Source: Dendrocalamus latiflorus
Taxonomy: Eukaryota > Streptophyta > Magnoliopsida > Poales > Poaceae
DNA: 64,000 nt
Direction: 5' to 3'
Assembly: GCA_017311315.1 (NCBI GenBank)
Contig: CM029660.1
Coordinates: 27,340,580 to 27,404,579 of the forward strand
The notes under the pieces were generated by a model. That model ran no database searches and had not been told where the DNA came from. It saw nothing but the letters and a program-made list of their open reading frames with translations. Shown here piece after piece: positions 34,450-47,642 of the stretch; the first letter of the stretch is position 1, and each line of letters starts with the position of its first letter. The translations under genes and the position numbers were made by a program.

Positions 34450-37183
34450 ATGTCGGACATTCAGCGTTTATTCATGTTCTACAGGGATCGTCTCGTATGT
34501 GATAGACCATACGGGGCGGACCTATCAAATTATGACCGGACTGTGATCTGAATGCCTGGTCTGAAGGACATAGGCCTCTTAGAGCTTAGGAGGTGCGTCC
34601 GTTCCGCGTTCGATCGCACCATTGCAAGGAACGAGCTGCGCATCGAGGCATTGTACGCCTCCGTGGTGGGTGGTTCAAGGGAGAACTTATGGCAACTTCT
34701 GACAAGTGACGCATCGTGGGCCAATTACATGGAGGTTGTCTGCAACCTTATTGCTACAATATATGCCAGATCGACAGTGTATGTTCAGTTCGTGGAGCGC
34801 ACGAAGTCATCAGGCATGCCTGGTTCTGGTGAAGGCGATGCTGATGTGGTACCTGGGTTGGTCTCTAGCGTTGATGTAGATGGTGCTGGTGGTGGAGATG
34901 CGGGCGAGGTAGTTGGTGATGGAGACCTGAGGAGGCATGTCGACAATTTCAAGCCCAACGAAGGCATACAGGGATGGTGGGTAGCCCGCATTGAATGCCA
35001 TGACTTCCTAACAGACCAGGTGGAAGAAGTGGAGAGCGAGGAGGAGGATGTGCAAACATCTAGTTCTACAGATGAGAGAGATGGAGAAGCTGTTGTGGGA
35101 GGTGTAGTCAGCGGTATTGTTATCACCGACAACACTTATGTCAGCTGTGGGTTGGACGACATCACAGTGGCATCACTGGTTCTGCCGCAGCCAGAGGAGA
35201 CACAATGGGGCTTCAACAAAGATACTCTACTCCTAGGGCAACGCTTCTCTAACAAGAGTGCTACCCAGCAGGCCCTTGCTAGATATGCCGTGACCATCAG
35301 CCGGACGTATCGAGTGCACAGGTCAAACCCTGACACCTATATCGTCAAGTGTGTGGACAAGTCCTGCCCTAGCGGGGTGGGGCCACAGACTTCCAGATCA
35401 CGATGCTGAAGGATCACAGTGTGAGCTTGTTGAGTCACTTCAAAGGCACCACAACTTAACTTCCTCCTGTATTGCAAGCCTAATCAGCCATCTAGTCCTC
35501 GCAGATTTTTCCATTTGGCCAAAGCTTCTACAGGCAGATATTGTTAACATGTGGGCTTCGAGGTTAGCTACAAGAAGGTATGGCAGGCAAAATAGAAGCT
35601 CCTGGATCGTATGTACGATACATACAAATAGGCCTATGACCTAGTTCCAAGGTTGCTCCACCAAATTGCATAATCAAATCCCAGAACATACATAAACAAG
35701 GTGCCACGGCCACATCCCACGAAGGGGTCAAATTGCTTCATTCTTGATAGAGTGTTTTGGTCCTTCCGTCAGGCGATCAACAGGTTCAAGTTTTGCTGTT
35801 CCGTGCTGACGATGGATGGCACCTTCCTACGTGGGAAGTACAAGGGCACCATCCTGATCACGGTTGCAGCCAATGTGAATGACCAATTGCTCCCCGTGGC
35901 ATTCGCAATTGTGGAAAGTGAGAACACAGAGAGTTGACTGTGGTTCCTGGCGAATGTGAAGCAGGTGTGGTTCAGGACTACGTGGATGTGTGCATTATCT
36001 TAGACCGTAACACTAGGTTGCTATCCGCGGTGAGCATGATGCAAAACGGGATGTAGCCCCCATTCGCATGGAATGACCTGACGAACCGTTGGTGCATGAG
36101 GCATCTCGTAGTGAACTTCCACAGAGGATTTCAAAGCAAGGAGTTGATGAAGATGTTCAAGATGCATGCAGAACCAGAGGCAGAAGTTTGAAGCAGCTTT
36201 ACGCACTGATGTGACCCAATGAGTCACCTTTTCGTAGCGACGTGACCCAATGAATTAGCTTTTCTCACTGACAAGTTCCAACGCTATAGCGGTGTGATGC
36301 TATGTTGGTCCACGAATCGTCTGGTGCGCCCCTGCCTCATGGATGCGAATTTACCCAAACCGAACTGGACTTGCAAAGTGTATATTTTGTCGGCTCAGCC
36401 TATAAGTACTACCCCTTCCGCACCGTGTTTCCTACACCACTGCTAAAACACAACATCCCTAGCCTGGAGAAGTAATGGGAGGAGATTACCCGACTTGCAA
36501 GGGCTGCAGCAGCCCAGGACGAACAAGCAGAGCGTGCAAAGAGGTCACCTCCCAGAAATGATGCCCCCATACCTCCAACCCCAACCCATACTTAAACGTT
36601 CCCACCGAGCGTTCGCCTCAGGACCCGCTCATGGGGAGGCCCCCCCCCCCGGTCTGCTGGTGTAGGGACGCATACAAGTTCTTCAAGTTAAAAGAGTAGT
36701 TGAGCTTGGGCATGCGTTACTAGGGTTGCCGTAACTATGTATGGGACTATCCTAATCGACGTTGGGACACGAACCGTTATCAGCAACCGGTAAGGATGGG
36801 TTACAATATATTCCTCTATAAGTTCTCTTCTATAGCACACATTAATAAGCTTTTCCCTCTTCCCATAGTCTCCGGATCCGCTATGCACATACCATAAATG
36901 GATCGACTGTGAGATCCACCCACACGACCAGTGGCAGCTAAACTGCGAGGAGTGGGATGCATGGACGATAGGTGACAGGATGGAGGAGCGGTGGTGCACC
37001 GAAAATCAAAGCGAGCATATCCGCCAGGAGACGGAAGCTCACCTGGAGGCGTGCAGGCATAGGGAGCATGAGGCTCGTGAGGAGCACGAAAGAAAGCATG
37101 AACTGGCAGCCAAGGCCATGGCGGCTGGCGAGAACTACATCACTGACCTCGGGAGGAAGGGCAAATGGCCATGGTCAATGTAG
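34450..37183 (+). pseudogene. MULE (Mutator-like) transposase remnant
   Basis: A frame from the ATG at 34450 (MSDIQRLF) reaches a TGA at 34549 and stays in frame into the 285-codon stretch 34552-35409. Near its end is the MuDR N-terminal DNA-binding region (GQRFSNKSATQQALARYAV, then DTYIVKCVDKSCP), broken by a frameshift at about 35370. The catalytic domain follows: TMDGTFLRGKYKGTILITVA near 35810-35870 supplies the first Asp, and CIILDRNTRLLSAV near 35990 the second. The segment 36070-36230 (NRWCMRHLVVNFHRGF) matches the region after it. A C-terminal stretch at 36980-37183 (EHEAREEHERKHELAAKAM) is helical and charged. Multiple stops and frameshifts. Terminal inverted repeats were not located. 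Confidence 0.85.
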
Positions 37184-37892
37184 TAGTTCCACTCTCTTCA
37201 TCCATATGCCCCATGTATTTCTAATTCTCTAAAGGCATGTGTGTATCATCCTTGGTTCGTTAGCCTGCGTGCCATGTAATCGCCTATCGGATCAACTATC
37301 CTATTGTTATCGTTATGCCATTTATTCAAAGTTCTTCATGCATGAATTCTCTGTTATATCACAATATCACTTACCTTTGTACTTACGAATCATTGCCACC
37401 ACAATCGTCCCACAAAATTCTTTAGAAATTTATTACACTACAACAACATACAACTATCACAAAATGTTCTTGCGAGTCTAATAGATATCATACCCTTCAG
37501 AATATATGAAAAATCACAGATGGACCAACCTACCTTGTCTACCCTTTTATTTCTAAAAAATAATAACAACCTATAAACAAGATTTGGTACGTGCATTACA
37601 TACAAAATTGCTCTTTATTCCCTCATAATTATTTCCATCGGATCAATCCAAAAATATTATTATTATTGCTAGCACACCGATGTATGACATTCCTCCCCTA
37701 GACATGCATGTGGACTCCGTTAGAGGCACTGATGTGTTGTGGTGTTGATTGGGATGATCATGAGGAGCTAGTCGGGACAACAATGAGGAGGAGATGATCG
37801 ACTTCTAAGGACATGGGAACAATCAGCACTTTGACTACATGACGCGCGCTATGTTGAACTAGGCTGTTTCAACTCTACTTCTGCTCCACTGC
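37184..37892. other. No gene seen between MULE remnant and LTR
   Basis: This is AT-rich sequence with an A/T-rich centre (37500-37680) and no convincing frame. Confidence 0.5.
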
Positions 37893-40800
37893 TGTAGGAC
37901 CCCGGATTAGCAATCTGGAACCCTCTGTGTTTCCACCTGCACAAATCCCTGAATCAGTAGATAGTGCACACATATACATTGCTAGATCATATACATACAT
38001 CGCACAAACTATACCAAATATTTATATTATATATTAGAGTTTAAATAACCCATATCGAGTAGAGTTAACATAATGGGCCGATTAGATCAAATGTTACATT
38101 ACAAGTAAACAAAAGCGGAATTGGAAGCGAAAGTGAAAAGCAAAAGGTGATGCCACACCTTGCCACAGGCAAGTGACTATGGGTAATAGATGTCAATCTA
38201 CTTTCTGAGGTTTAGATAATAGATGTGCATACAATCACCATCAAAATTTGCCTAGCTGAGGTAAGGACTAGGATACTAAAGAATGACCTAACCTCCACTA
38301 TCTTCTTCTCCTTCTGGTCCTGAAGCAGCATCGTAGGCGTAGTGGTCTTGATCCATGGTTCTAAGCTAATTTAGTGAACAAGGGTGAGCACAAACAACCG
38401 TGTTCCGTGAGCCAACATACAGAATGCAAAATTATAGATGTAAGGCTTGACAAAGGAAGGCTCAAGTTCTTTTATTTACGAAATGTTATAGTTGAAATAC
38501 AGTAAATAGAAATCCTAAGACTTAGCATTTTTAACTAAACAATGTTTTCTAAAGAGTGCGAAAGTATACAATAATAGCAGTGTAGGTTCCATCTACTTGT
38601 TACATGGATCCTTTACCATATGTTATTTTTGTTGTTAGGATTCTATCCACCCATCATAACCACTGGGTTCCATCCACCTAGCGGAAATCAACTTAGTGCT
38701 CTATCCACCCTTCGTGCTTTTTCATCCCACCCACAAAAATTATTTTGTAAATAGACACTAACTCAAGTAAGTTCCTATGCTCGCCCATGACCATGGGCAT
38801 GGCTATTTGAACAGTTTTTACTTTGCAGAGGTTGCATATTTTACCCACAAGAGATAATCAACTTGTTATATTCCACATGTTTTGTTACACATGTAGATCA
38901 AGAAGATTACCATAAGGCATTTCCAATGTATCTTCCTAATATGGCTACACCAGCTAAGTTTCACCGTAGCGGAGTTCTATCCACCCTCTCCAAAGGCCTC
39001 TTGCACCACACAACGGCTTTTATCCAACGACTCGACTAGTGTTCCATCGGATGGCGTAACCCGCACTGAGTTAATGCAAATTAATTAGCTAGGTCATAGC
39101 CATTATAGACTTATGGTTGCACTATTTTATATTAAGAGGTTATCATAGAATTCAGTCCTTAAAGATACTTGGGCGGTTCTACCACATGCTACACTCTCGT
39201 GCTCCATCCGCACCAGTCTCACTTACCATCTACCCAGATATAAAGCAAGTTTAGAGTTTTAAGATTTAAAAATACCATTTTTTAGTTTAACATACCAACC
39301 ATTTCCATCCAATAGCTGCCCAAATCTAGTTTTCATGATTGAAATGATGTTATGGCAAATTAATGTCCGATGTAACTAAGCAATGCTAAGCATGTCACTT
39401 AGATACAGACTTCTATCTAATATTTATTCTATTAGTCTAGGTCAACAAGAATTCATATCCAAAATCAAGGGGTGGGGTGTAATAGCATAGTTATTAACAG
39501 GGACTTAACTATGACTTAATCATGAATATAATTTGCATAATAAAATAAAGCATGCAATTTAATAATTTAAATCAACATAATTTGCATTCAAAAAGTAGGT
39601 GTAATATGATCAAAGTATTGAATCGCCTTACTCACGAGTTTGTTAGTCTTGGTTGGGCTGGAACTACTGTTCTTCTAGGTCTTCGTATTCTAATCAATCA
39701 ATTGTGACAAAAAAGTGAATGAATACATGAGTATGCAAATAAATCCAAGTAAACTCCTAAATTCATTATTTTCTTTCTTAGAAAGGTCTTGAATTTAGAT
39801 GAATTTAGAAATTAGTTTTATTTAATTTGGAGTTAAAATGGGTGCAAATAAGCCATCCAAAGTTTAATTTCAGGAAAAATCCTAAAAATAAATAGAGCAG
39901 AGAGTGTCTCATTGACAGTTGGGCCCCATAATTTTAATTTATTTTCCTACTTCAAAATACACCTGAGGCTAACATGTGGGGGGCAACCAGGTTTTTAATT
40001 TGTTTTTAAATTATTTTACTTAAGGAAATGATACAGTGACTAATAGGTAGGGCTGGATTTGACTTAATTTCTTTTTGGTCTATTTGTCTTAAAGAAATGG
40101 TTGGTGTGACTGATAGGTGGGACATGAGCAAATAGGGGCCCACATGTCAGTGGCTTAGAATTTAAATTTGGTTTAATTAGATTTCTTAATTGGTTGGGCG
40201 CATGCATCAGTGACTGATTAACCTTATTCAATGAGTTTCATTAAAGTAAATTAATTATATCCTAATGGCATCATTATGCTAATTAACTTTCTACAGTACT
40301 CCTTCTCAACCGAAATAGAGCAGCGGCAGGGGTGACATTGCCATGCTTGGTACTGGCTAAGGGAGGGGCATGCATGCGTCAGCAACATCCAAAATGGGTT
40401 GTCAGGACCATGCCGTACCCATACTGGTGACGGCATGGCTCGAGCAGCACCATGGCAAGCGTGCGGCATAGCGTGGCGGTTGGAGCTGGGGAAGAGAAAG
40501 GGGTGGCGGTGTAGGAGAGGAAGAGAGGGAAAAGTGAGATGTGCATGAGCATAAGGTGGTGGAGGGGAGCATACCGGAGTGGATGGCAAGGTTGAGGAGG
40601 GTCCGTGGTGAGGAAGGTCCATGGTGAGCACATAACAAAAGCCAGGGCCAATGCGATGAGCTTCAAGGTGGTAGTAAGTTGGAGTCAATGGTGACCTAGA
40701 TCAATGGCAGGGAAGAGAGAGACGAGGGGATGCTCTTGGAGGTTATGGTTCAGCATGAGGATGACGATGGCGCAGGCGATTCTCTATGGATAAAAACCCA

Positions 40801-41780
40801 ATCGGGTGAGGGGAAGTGATGATGGAGGTGAGGGACACACTTTGATGCACATGACGCTAAGGGAGCTCACTGGAGTTGGCCGGAGCTGTGAGGCGAGGAC
40901 GGTGGCCGGCGCGGGTGTGATGGTCGGTTGAGCTCGATTCGACTCAAAAAAGGAGAAGGATGGAAAGGGAAGTGAGATAGAGTGGAGGCAAGGTCAGGGA
41001 GCAAGGAGGGCTTTGGGCAGCTTTTATAGCCGGTAGAGGCGAGGTCGGGCTTGGAGCATGCAATGCATGGCGTGGTGACAAGAGGGCATGGCGTCATAGG
41101 TGCGGCATGGGGATGACGCGGGGAGTAGTGGCGGTCATCGTCATAGTGGTGTGGATGTAGCAGAGTATGGGACGGCATGGGAGCAGGCGTGCACAACGAG
41201 GCAACGGGGTAGGTACTACAGCGGATGTGATGGGGGTACTCTCACGGCCAATCGTCGACATGGCCGATCAAGGCAATGCAATGGCATGGTAGGGGCCTTG
41301 ATAGTGCAGCGCGTGTTGTCATGGTGTGGCGAGTTAATGTGGCAGGTGATGAAGCGATGGCGCTGACGCAAGCAAGACGCGGCGCGCATGGAGGTGGTCG
41401 GCGACACAGTTAGAGAAGGTAGGAAACGAGCGAGAGAAGAGAAAGGAGGGAGAAGCCAGGCCGAGTGAGAGGCTGGGCCAGGAGGAAAGAATGAAAGGGA
41501 GAAGTAGTGGGCCATGGGCGGGATGGGCCAAATGGTGCCAGGCCAGAAAATGAGAGGGAGGGAGGAAAATGGTTGGGCCGGCCCAAGTGGATTTTTCTGA
41601 TTTTGTTTTTTATTTAGATTTAGGTTTTGGTTTTGGATTTGGATTTGAATTCAAATTTGATTTTGAATTGAACTCAATTTGAATTCCAAATTTGAATTTT
41701 ATTTTTGCCAAAATTTGTATTATGCTCAAAAATAAATGTTATTCCGAAAAAAATAAAAATTCACCAATTGGGGTGTTACA
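37893..41780 (-). mobile_element. Long LTR (3.9 kb), probably a solo LTR
   Basis: On the minus strand it starts TGTAACACCCCAATTGG and ends with ATCCGGGGTCCTACA, with TG...CA borders. It is homologous along its length to 43504-46753; shared landmarks include CCCTCTGTGT, GGTTCCATCCACC, TTTACCCACAAGAGATAA and GCAGAGGTTG. TGTAACACCCC starts are common among grass gypsy LTRs. The flanks (ACTGC left, ACTAT right) share only the first three bases, so a clean TSD is not shown. No internal pol or PBS was seen. The GC-rich part 40300-41560 yields minus-strand ORFs rich in Pro/His that look non-coding. Confidence 0.65.
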
Positions 41781-42059
41781 ACTATGCATCTAGTGGTAAC
41801 GATTCATGACCTATTACTAGCATGGATTCCCCGTTTACGTGGTGAAACTTTAACTTACGCTAATGTAGGCTATCTGAATCCCAACAATCATTTCCTTTGG
41901 GAGACCTAGATTGATGATAGGTCATCTCTTGTCACCTCACATGCATCTTTTGCTGCATTGTGTTGGCCATTGTAGTACCTGGTTGCAAGGATGGTTGGTT
42001 TTCCTATACATGGCTCTGGCCCATCCTGCTTCTAGTTGTCTGGTTTGTGACTCAAAAAT

Positions 42060-42205
42060 TTCTTGATAATACTCCCTCACGCTCACAATATAAGTCCTTA
42101 CTATTAAAAAGCATCATCCCGCAATATAAGTCCACTACAGAGATTAAAGTTGATAATACTCCCTCACTCTCATAATCCCTCACTCTCATAATATAAGTCT
42201 TCAAA
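42060..42205. mobile_element. Stowaway-like MITE remnants
   Basis: CTCCCTCACGCTCACAATAT and CTCCCTCACTCTCATAATAT, each followed by AAGTC, resemble the Stowaway end (CTCCCTCCGTCCC...ATATAAG). An ATATAAGTCC block in between completes a rearranged remnant. Borders are unclear. Confidence 0.55.
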
Positions 42206-43503
42206 GTTCATGACGAAGTAGCCCAAGTCGTGGAGGAAATGCGCCTCCATGTATCTCACAGTGAATCCACTATGCCGGTTTGGCTTCATGTTGGACATCT
42301 ACACGTACCAGATATGCAATGTATTGCAAACTAGTCCAACCTGGGTAATTGTGACTCAGGGACCAACAACACTCCGAGAATGAACTTCCATTGCCCAAGA
42401 GGTGCCTTAACCTTCTTCGGTTGGGCCTTAACACCTCGCTTACGATACATTTTTGATGTCGTCTTCATGGGAGCCGATGCAAAGTGCTTCAGAAATGGAG
42501 CTGGAGGTGGAGCCACAGGAGCCGATGTGACAGGTCTAGGGCGATGTCCCTCTTAGGCCACTGGATGTGGAGATCGCGGCATGGATGAGTCGAGGGCGAT
42601 GTCCCTCTTAGGCCACTAGATGAATGTGTGGACAGCATCCCCTAATGTTGTAATCTCTTCGTTTGGGGGCTTCTCAAGAGGAATGGTCCTAAAAACATCA
42701 TTAATCATGTCCACTTGAACCTTCACGAAACTGGTCTCTAGTTGGGCACCGTACACCAGCGTCCCTAACAGCCATGGATACACCATCCCCCGCCCAGCGT
42801 CAATGGGAATGGAGCCAACAAGTCTGACTCTGAGGATGCAAGGCGCGGGCTCCTACATAACGATATACGATGAGCTAAGGCGTCCACCAAGTAGATCTAT
42901 CTATGTAACATTCTAAAGAGGTACATTACCTAGATGTCGTCGATAGATAAGTGGGCGTCGCTATGTTGAGTAGTGGCATTGGGACACAACCTCATCTGTG
43001 AGGTTTTTGAAAGAGGAGGCACCCGAAGACATGGTTGATGACCTCACTCTTAACCAGTTTCGGGCGTGCTCATTGTAATCCCAGCAAATGGCGAGGAGGC
43101 CTCTGATCGGATTACGACCTCGTCCTGCATCCTTCACTATGGGATTTTACCCCTGTACCCAGCGGTGCCAAGTCTATGAGGGTGGGTGTTTTATGACTGG
43201 AGAGTCTTGTGCGCTGCACTTTGTTGTTCAAATTCGGTTGTTGTCTTCATCTGCACAAAGGACTCCTATGTTTTCGGCGACACGAAAGGATACCTCATGA
43301 AGGGTGTGAGATCCTTGGCCACGTACTGCATGACAAGAGTGCTCCTGAAGCTCTTCCATACTTTTCCCATCGCAAGGAGCGCCTGCCATTACATGAGTCT
43401 CTGTATTTCTGTTGGTATCTCGAACGAATTTGTTATTTTTGCCCATAGCTAATTTTTCTGATCCTTTGCCAAACCTTTCTAGCTTGCTATGGTGATGGGG
43501 ACC

Positions 43504-46500
43504 TGTCGGGAACCCAGATTTCCGAACCTGGACCCTCTGTGTATTATTGCACTAGTCTCAGATCAAAGCTAGTGCACACAGTTAAACAGAAATGAATACA
43601 TAACCAGCAATGCTTTATTACAATATTAAAGAGTACAGACCGAAAGGTCTCATTATTACAATTGAGGTTTCAAGACCTCGCACACACGAAACACAGCGGA
43701 AGCAAAAGATAAACTCGGTGAAGACCCATCAATACGCCACAGGCAATTGACTGGGGAAGCGCGACCTAGAACTCCTGGAATCCTTCGTCGAATCCACCCG
43801 CGAAGAAGTCGTAGTCGCCTTCTTGAGCTTCGTACTCCTCTGGTTATTATTTTTGAGTGTAGCATGTGAGTACATAAAGTACTCCGCAAGTCTTGGGGAA
43901 AATGCAATAGATGCAAGGCTTGACAAAGGAAGGCTATATGGTTCTTTTGCACAAAGCAACATTTTCATTCAATTACTTCTAATTATTTTCGAAGGCATCA
44001 ATTTAATAAAGTAAATGTTTTAGCAGAAACTATCCTTAACTTTCTAGTAAAGGTTCCATCTACCAACACTAGCCAATCAATTACAATTGGTCAAGTTTAA
44101 AACTGCAGGTTCCATCCACCCTCTCTGGCTCCAACCGCCAGGATACCCTTCCGAGAGTTCCCTCCACTCTCGGAATACAAAAACTTTGATTTTAAAACCA
44201 AAACCAGAAATCTACTATGTGAATGCATTCCTTGCCCGCCCTTGACCGTGGGCACGGCTATTCGAATAGTTTTACACTCTGCAGAGGTTGTACAACTTTA
44301 CCCACAAGAGATAAATTATCCTAAAAGTCAACACGCTTCCTTTGGCATGAGACCCAGATAAAATATCACAAAGCCTTTACCTTACTCTAATCTAGCTAGA
44401 TACCATCCGCTGAGGTTTCACCGCAGGTAGGCTAACTGCCCGAACCGAAGCCCCCTCTTGCGCCATATGAGTACAGTAAATCCATGTCCCTCACTGTGAA
44501 TAACCAGTCCATCCCTAGCACCCACTTTCCACTGGTGGCACCTAAACTAGACTATCATAAGTTAGTCAGCTAGGTCGTACCCATATAGACTTATGGTTGT
44601 ACGGTAGTGCTCAGTCTGGACAAACACAAGCGTCGGTCCTTAGTTGACTAGGGTGGAACATACACTTTACAAGATCTCGTGCTTCCTGCACCAATCCAAA
44701 CCAACCATCCACCCTAATCTAAACCAATTTCCACATTTCATTTTATTTTAAAAGAACAGTGGCAACTCCAATTACCACTAAACTTTTAGAAACACGAGTT
44801 ATTACAACAAATCATAATTTCCCATTTTCAAGATTTCAAGGGTATTACATAGCATGACTAAGCATTATACTACCATTCTATTATTCACAATTGATTATAA
44901 TACTCTCACTAAAGAGCCAAAGGAAATCCTAGGGAGACAAGGGTACATGGCATTCAATTTCAACTGAGGGCATAACAAAATTGGGGTAACTAATACCTTA
45001 AGATTTGAACTAATCTTGTATGTAAATAGCAATGCACATAATTTAAAATAATTAAAACATTTCAAAATCATAGGTTCAAGATGATCAAAGGAGACTTGCA
45101 TTCTTGCACGCTCTCTGGGTCTTCTTGCTGCGGAGCGAAGAGATCTTCAACCACGTTGGATTCTACGCGTGAAAAGAAAGAGCAACAAAACAAATTCAAA
45201 TAAAATTCAAATGAACTCCAAAAACTGCAAAACCAGAACCAAACGATAGAGCTCAATTTTAGATGAATTTAGGAAAAATAATCAGGTTAATCGGAGTTCG
45301 GATGAGGGAGAACGAGCGATCTAAAGTTTGCTGGGCGAGAAGATGCTGGAAAATAGCAAAAGTTACTGTTCACCCGAGAGCAGCACTTTTGGAGAGAAGG
45401 CTAGCGTCGGCAAGAGGAGGCATGGATGGTGAATCTAACTAACAAAATGGGTTGCTAGGGACCCAAGGCACATATAGGAAGCGACGGCACGCCAAACGGA
45501 GAACGATGACGGCACGAGCGGCTACAATGACATGGTTAGGAGAGAGGAATAAAACTCGGGCATAAAACATGGAGAAGTAGCGTGAGCCCAGGCTAGAACG
45601 CGGCTTGGCGAAGCTAGGAAAATTGTTGGCTCGGCCAACGACCCACCGGAGATGTCGCAAACGACGGTTGAACGACATCGGGAAGGAAAAGGAAAAACTT
45701 AATATCTTAATGCTCGATGAACGAAATCTAAAACCATTTGGAGGGTAGCTACCTGGGATGGTTTGGCACAATGTGACGCGAACGGATTGGGGAAAACACC
45801 ATTGGATAGATGGGGACACGAGATGCCATTGACGGCCATAGCGAGGTTCGGAGGCAAAAATTTGTGGAGGTTTTTTGAGGAAAAAAAAGTGAGCACGGCG
45901 TAGACCACGACGAGGCAAGTCTAAGAAAAATTACGGCAAGGGCTAAAGCTTACCGGAGGCGACGAATCGACGTCGGGAAGCGCTCTTGACCTAGATTGGG
46001 GAAAACTCGATTCCGGGATATTGGCTGCACCAAAACAAAATTAACTTGGCAAGAAGGTAGATGGCATATGATGGCACAATGTGACGCAAAAGGATCACAG
46101 AAAAATGCACCGAATAGCTCGAGACGCGACGAGCAAATTCGGGACCGAAGGGCCTCGATACCGACGGCGTCCTGACCTTTGAGGGGACTTGCCACGGCTT
46201 GGGATGGGTTTAGAGGGTTCAAGGGGTCGTATTTATAGGCTTGGAAGAGGTAGGAACCGGCTCCAATTCGAGGATTTCGGTTTAGAGTCCGTTTCAGAAA
46301 ATCGGAGATAAAAGGCAAACGGATGAACGAAATGGAAAGAGGTCAATTGGGATGGATTCCTTGCGTGATTTGGCACAACTTTCCTTTTGGGAGGACATTG
46401 AAATAAGGTCCGGATTGGAAGTTATGAAGAGAGAGGAAAAGGAAAGAAACTGTACAGAGCGAGAGATCGATCGAGCGCGCTGGAGAAGATTCATTCTCTC

Positions 46501-46753
46501 TCCTCTTTTTTTTTGGAAATTTAAAATTGAGCTCAAACAAACTCCGAAAAATCCAAGAAAATGCAGAAAAATTCCTTGTGACACAAGGAACACAAATAAA
46601 ATACTTTTGGCAAATGTTAATATTTAATTTAATCATATTAAATCTTTTTAATTAATAAAAATTCCAATTAAGCTTTAATTAATTCCAGAAAAATCAAAAT
46701 GGTGAATTTTATTTTAAAAGCTTCAAAAAGGCTCTGAAAATCAGGATGTTACA
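43504..46753 (-). mobile_element. Solo LTR (3.25 kb) with exact TSD GGACC
   Basis: TGTCGGGAACCC on the plus-strand left end and GATGTTACA on the right give TG...CA borders. GGACC is repeated exactly at 43499-43503 and 46754-46758. Read on the minus strand it starts TGTAACATCC. It has no PBS, PPT or coding domain and is the same family as 37893-41780. The 45439-46320 region has minus ORFs with no recognisable content. Confidence 0.85.
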
Positions 46754-46923
46754 GGACCCATTGCCTTCCAATTATCCCACAGGTAATCCAAAATGCTACC
46801 GCTGCTTTCTTCGGTTGCAGAGGGACCCCATCCAGAGAGACCACCGTGATAGTCATTCGGCCCTCTGGCCTTTTCGATACTCCTCGACAACGCTTAGTTA
46901 TCCTGATCTTTGGAGCATGAGAC

Positions 46924-46948
46924 CTAGATGATGATGATGATGATGACT
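46924..46948. repeat. (GAT)n trinucleotide repeat
   Basis: Seven or so GAT/ATG units lie within the N-terminal part of the CACTA gene fragment and encode its Ser run on the minus strand. Confidence 0.85.
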
Positions 46949-47039
46949 GTGTGGATGTCATCTCTCTTATAAGAAAAAATTAACTGTAGTGAGCTATGAT
47001 TGTAAACAAATTAAGTTCTGTGAATCGAATTACACACAC

Positions 47040-47625
47040 CGGTGTCTCAAGGTCCCTTTGGAACAGTAACATGACATTCCAAATAGATCTTGTAACTAAC
47101 AAGTAAAGCATATATCATAAAGTACTAAAGATCATAAAACAAACTTCTATTAATCTCATTACACACCAGTGTCTCAAGTTCATTGAACCTGACACACTGG
47201 AGTGTGTAACTTGCTTCATGCTCTTTGAAGATCTATGTGGCATATATTATTGCTGCAAGGTCCCTCTAGAACAGTAACATGCCATTCCAAATAGACCTTG
47301 TAGCTAACATGTGAAGCATATATCATGAAGTGCTAAAGGTCATAAAACAAATTAGCCAACTACCGAAGATCACAAAACAAATTAGCCAACTATTGAGACA
47401 GACCACAAGATTGACAAATCACAGTAATAGTAACAATTTAGAGCTCAAGCTTGAATATTCAATTTTAGTATTAGATCTTGTAGCTAACAAGTGAAGCATA
47501 TATCATGAAGTACTAAAGATCACAAAACAAATTAGCCAACTATTAAGATTAGATCTTGTAACTAACAAGTGAAGCATATATCATAAAGTACTATATATCA
47601 TGAAGTATTATACAAGTATCATCAT
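47040..47625. repeat. Four diverged direct repeats
   Basis: CTTGTAACTAACAAGTAAAG...CATATATCAT...AAGTACTAAAGATCA recurs at about 47090, 47300, 47472 and 47549. The first two copies also share AGGTCCCT...GAACAGTAACATG upstream. Between copies 1 and 2 lies a small palindrome, CAGTGTCTC...CACACTGG. No coding sequence. Confidence 0.8.
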
Positions 47626-47642
47626 CGAGATAATATCTGAAC

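Larger units (their letters stand above)
42200..46961 (-). pseudogene. CACTA-type transposon gene fragment, split by a solo LTR
   Basis: The N-terminal piece (46961-46754) reads SSSSSSRSHAPK, then RPEGRMTITVVSLDGVPLQPKKAAVAF and CGIIGRQW. After the LTR, minus-strand frames from 43503 continue VPITIAS, LWAKITNSFEIP, LTPFMRYPF and a K/E-rich stretch. Then at 42830-42600 come a domain with VPxA-GxxYP-like spacing and TLGDAVHTFI, and WxxPKRDI. At about 42290-42195 are FTVRYMEAHFLHDLGYF and VMNFEDLYYE. This order (P.G...V...G.P..P, CG...R, DUF8039-like domain, WPKRDI, hFh...FEDLy) matches the non-catalytic gene found in many grass CACTA elements. The frame is broken in many places. Called from pattern memory. 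Confidence 0.6.

Noticed and set aside
40251..41515. Pro/His/Ser-rich minus-strand frames up to 145 codons
   Set aside because: They lie inside a long LTR, overlap each other in several frames and have no homologous counterpart in the related LTR at 43504.
37893..41780. Exact target duplication for the first long LTR
   Set aside because: Flanks ACTGC and ACTAT share only three bases, so I do not claim a TSD; the element call rests on ends and homology.
45439..46318. 159- and 122-codon minus-strand frames
   Set aside because: Inside the solo LTR; composition and overlap suggest chance frames.
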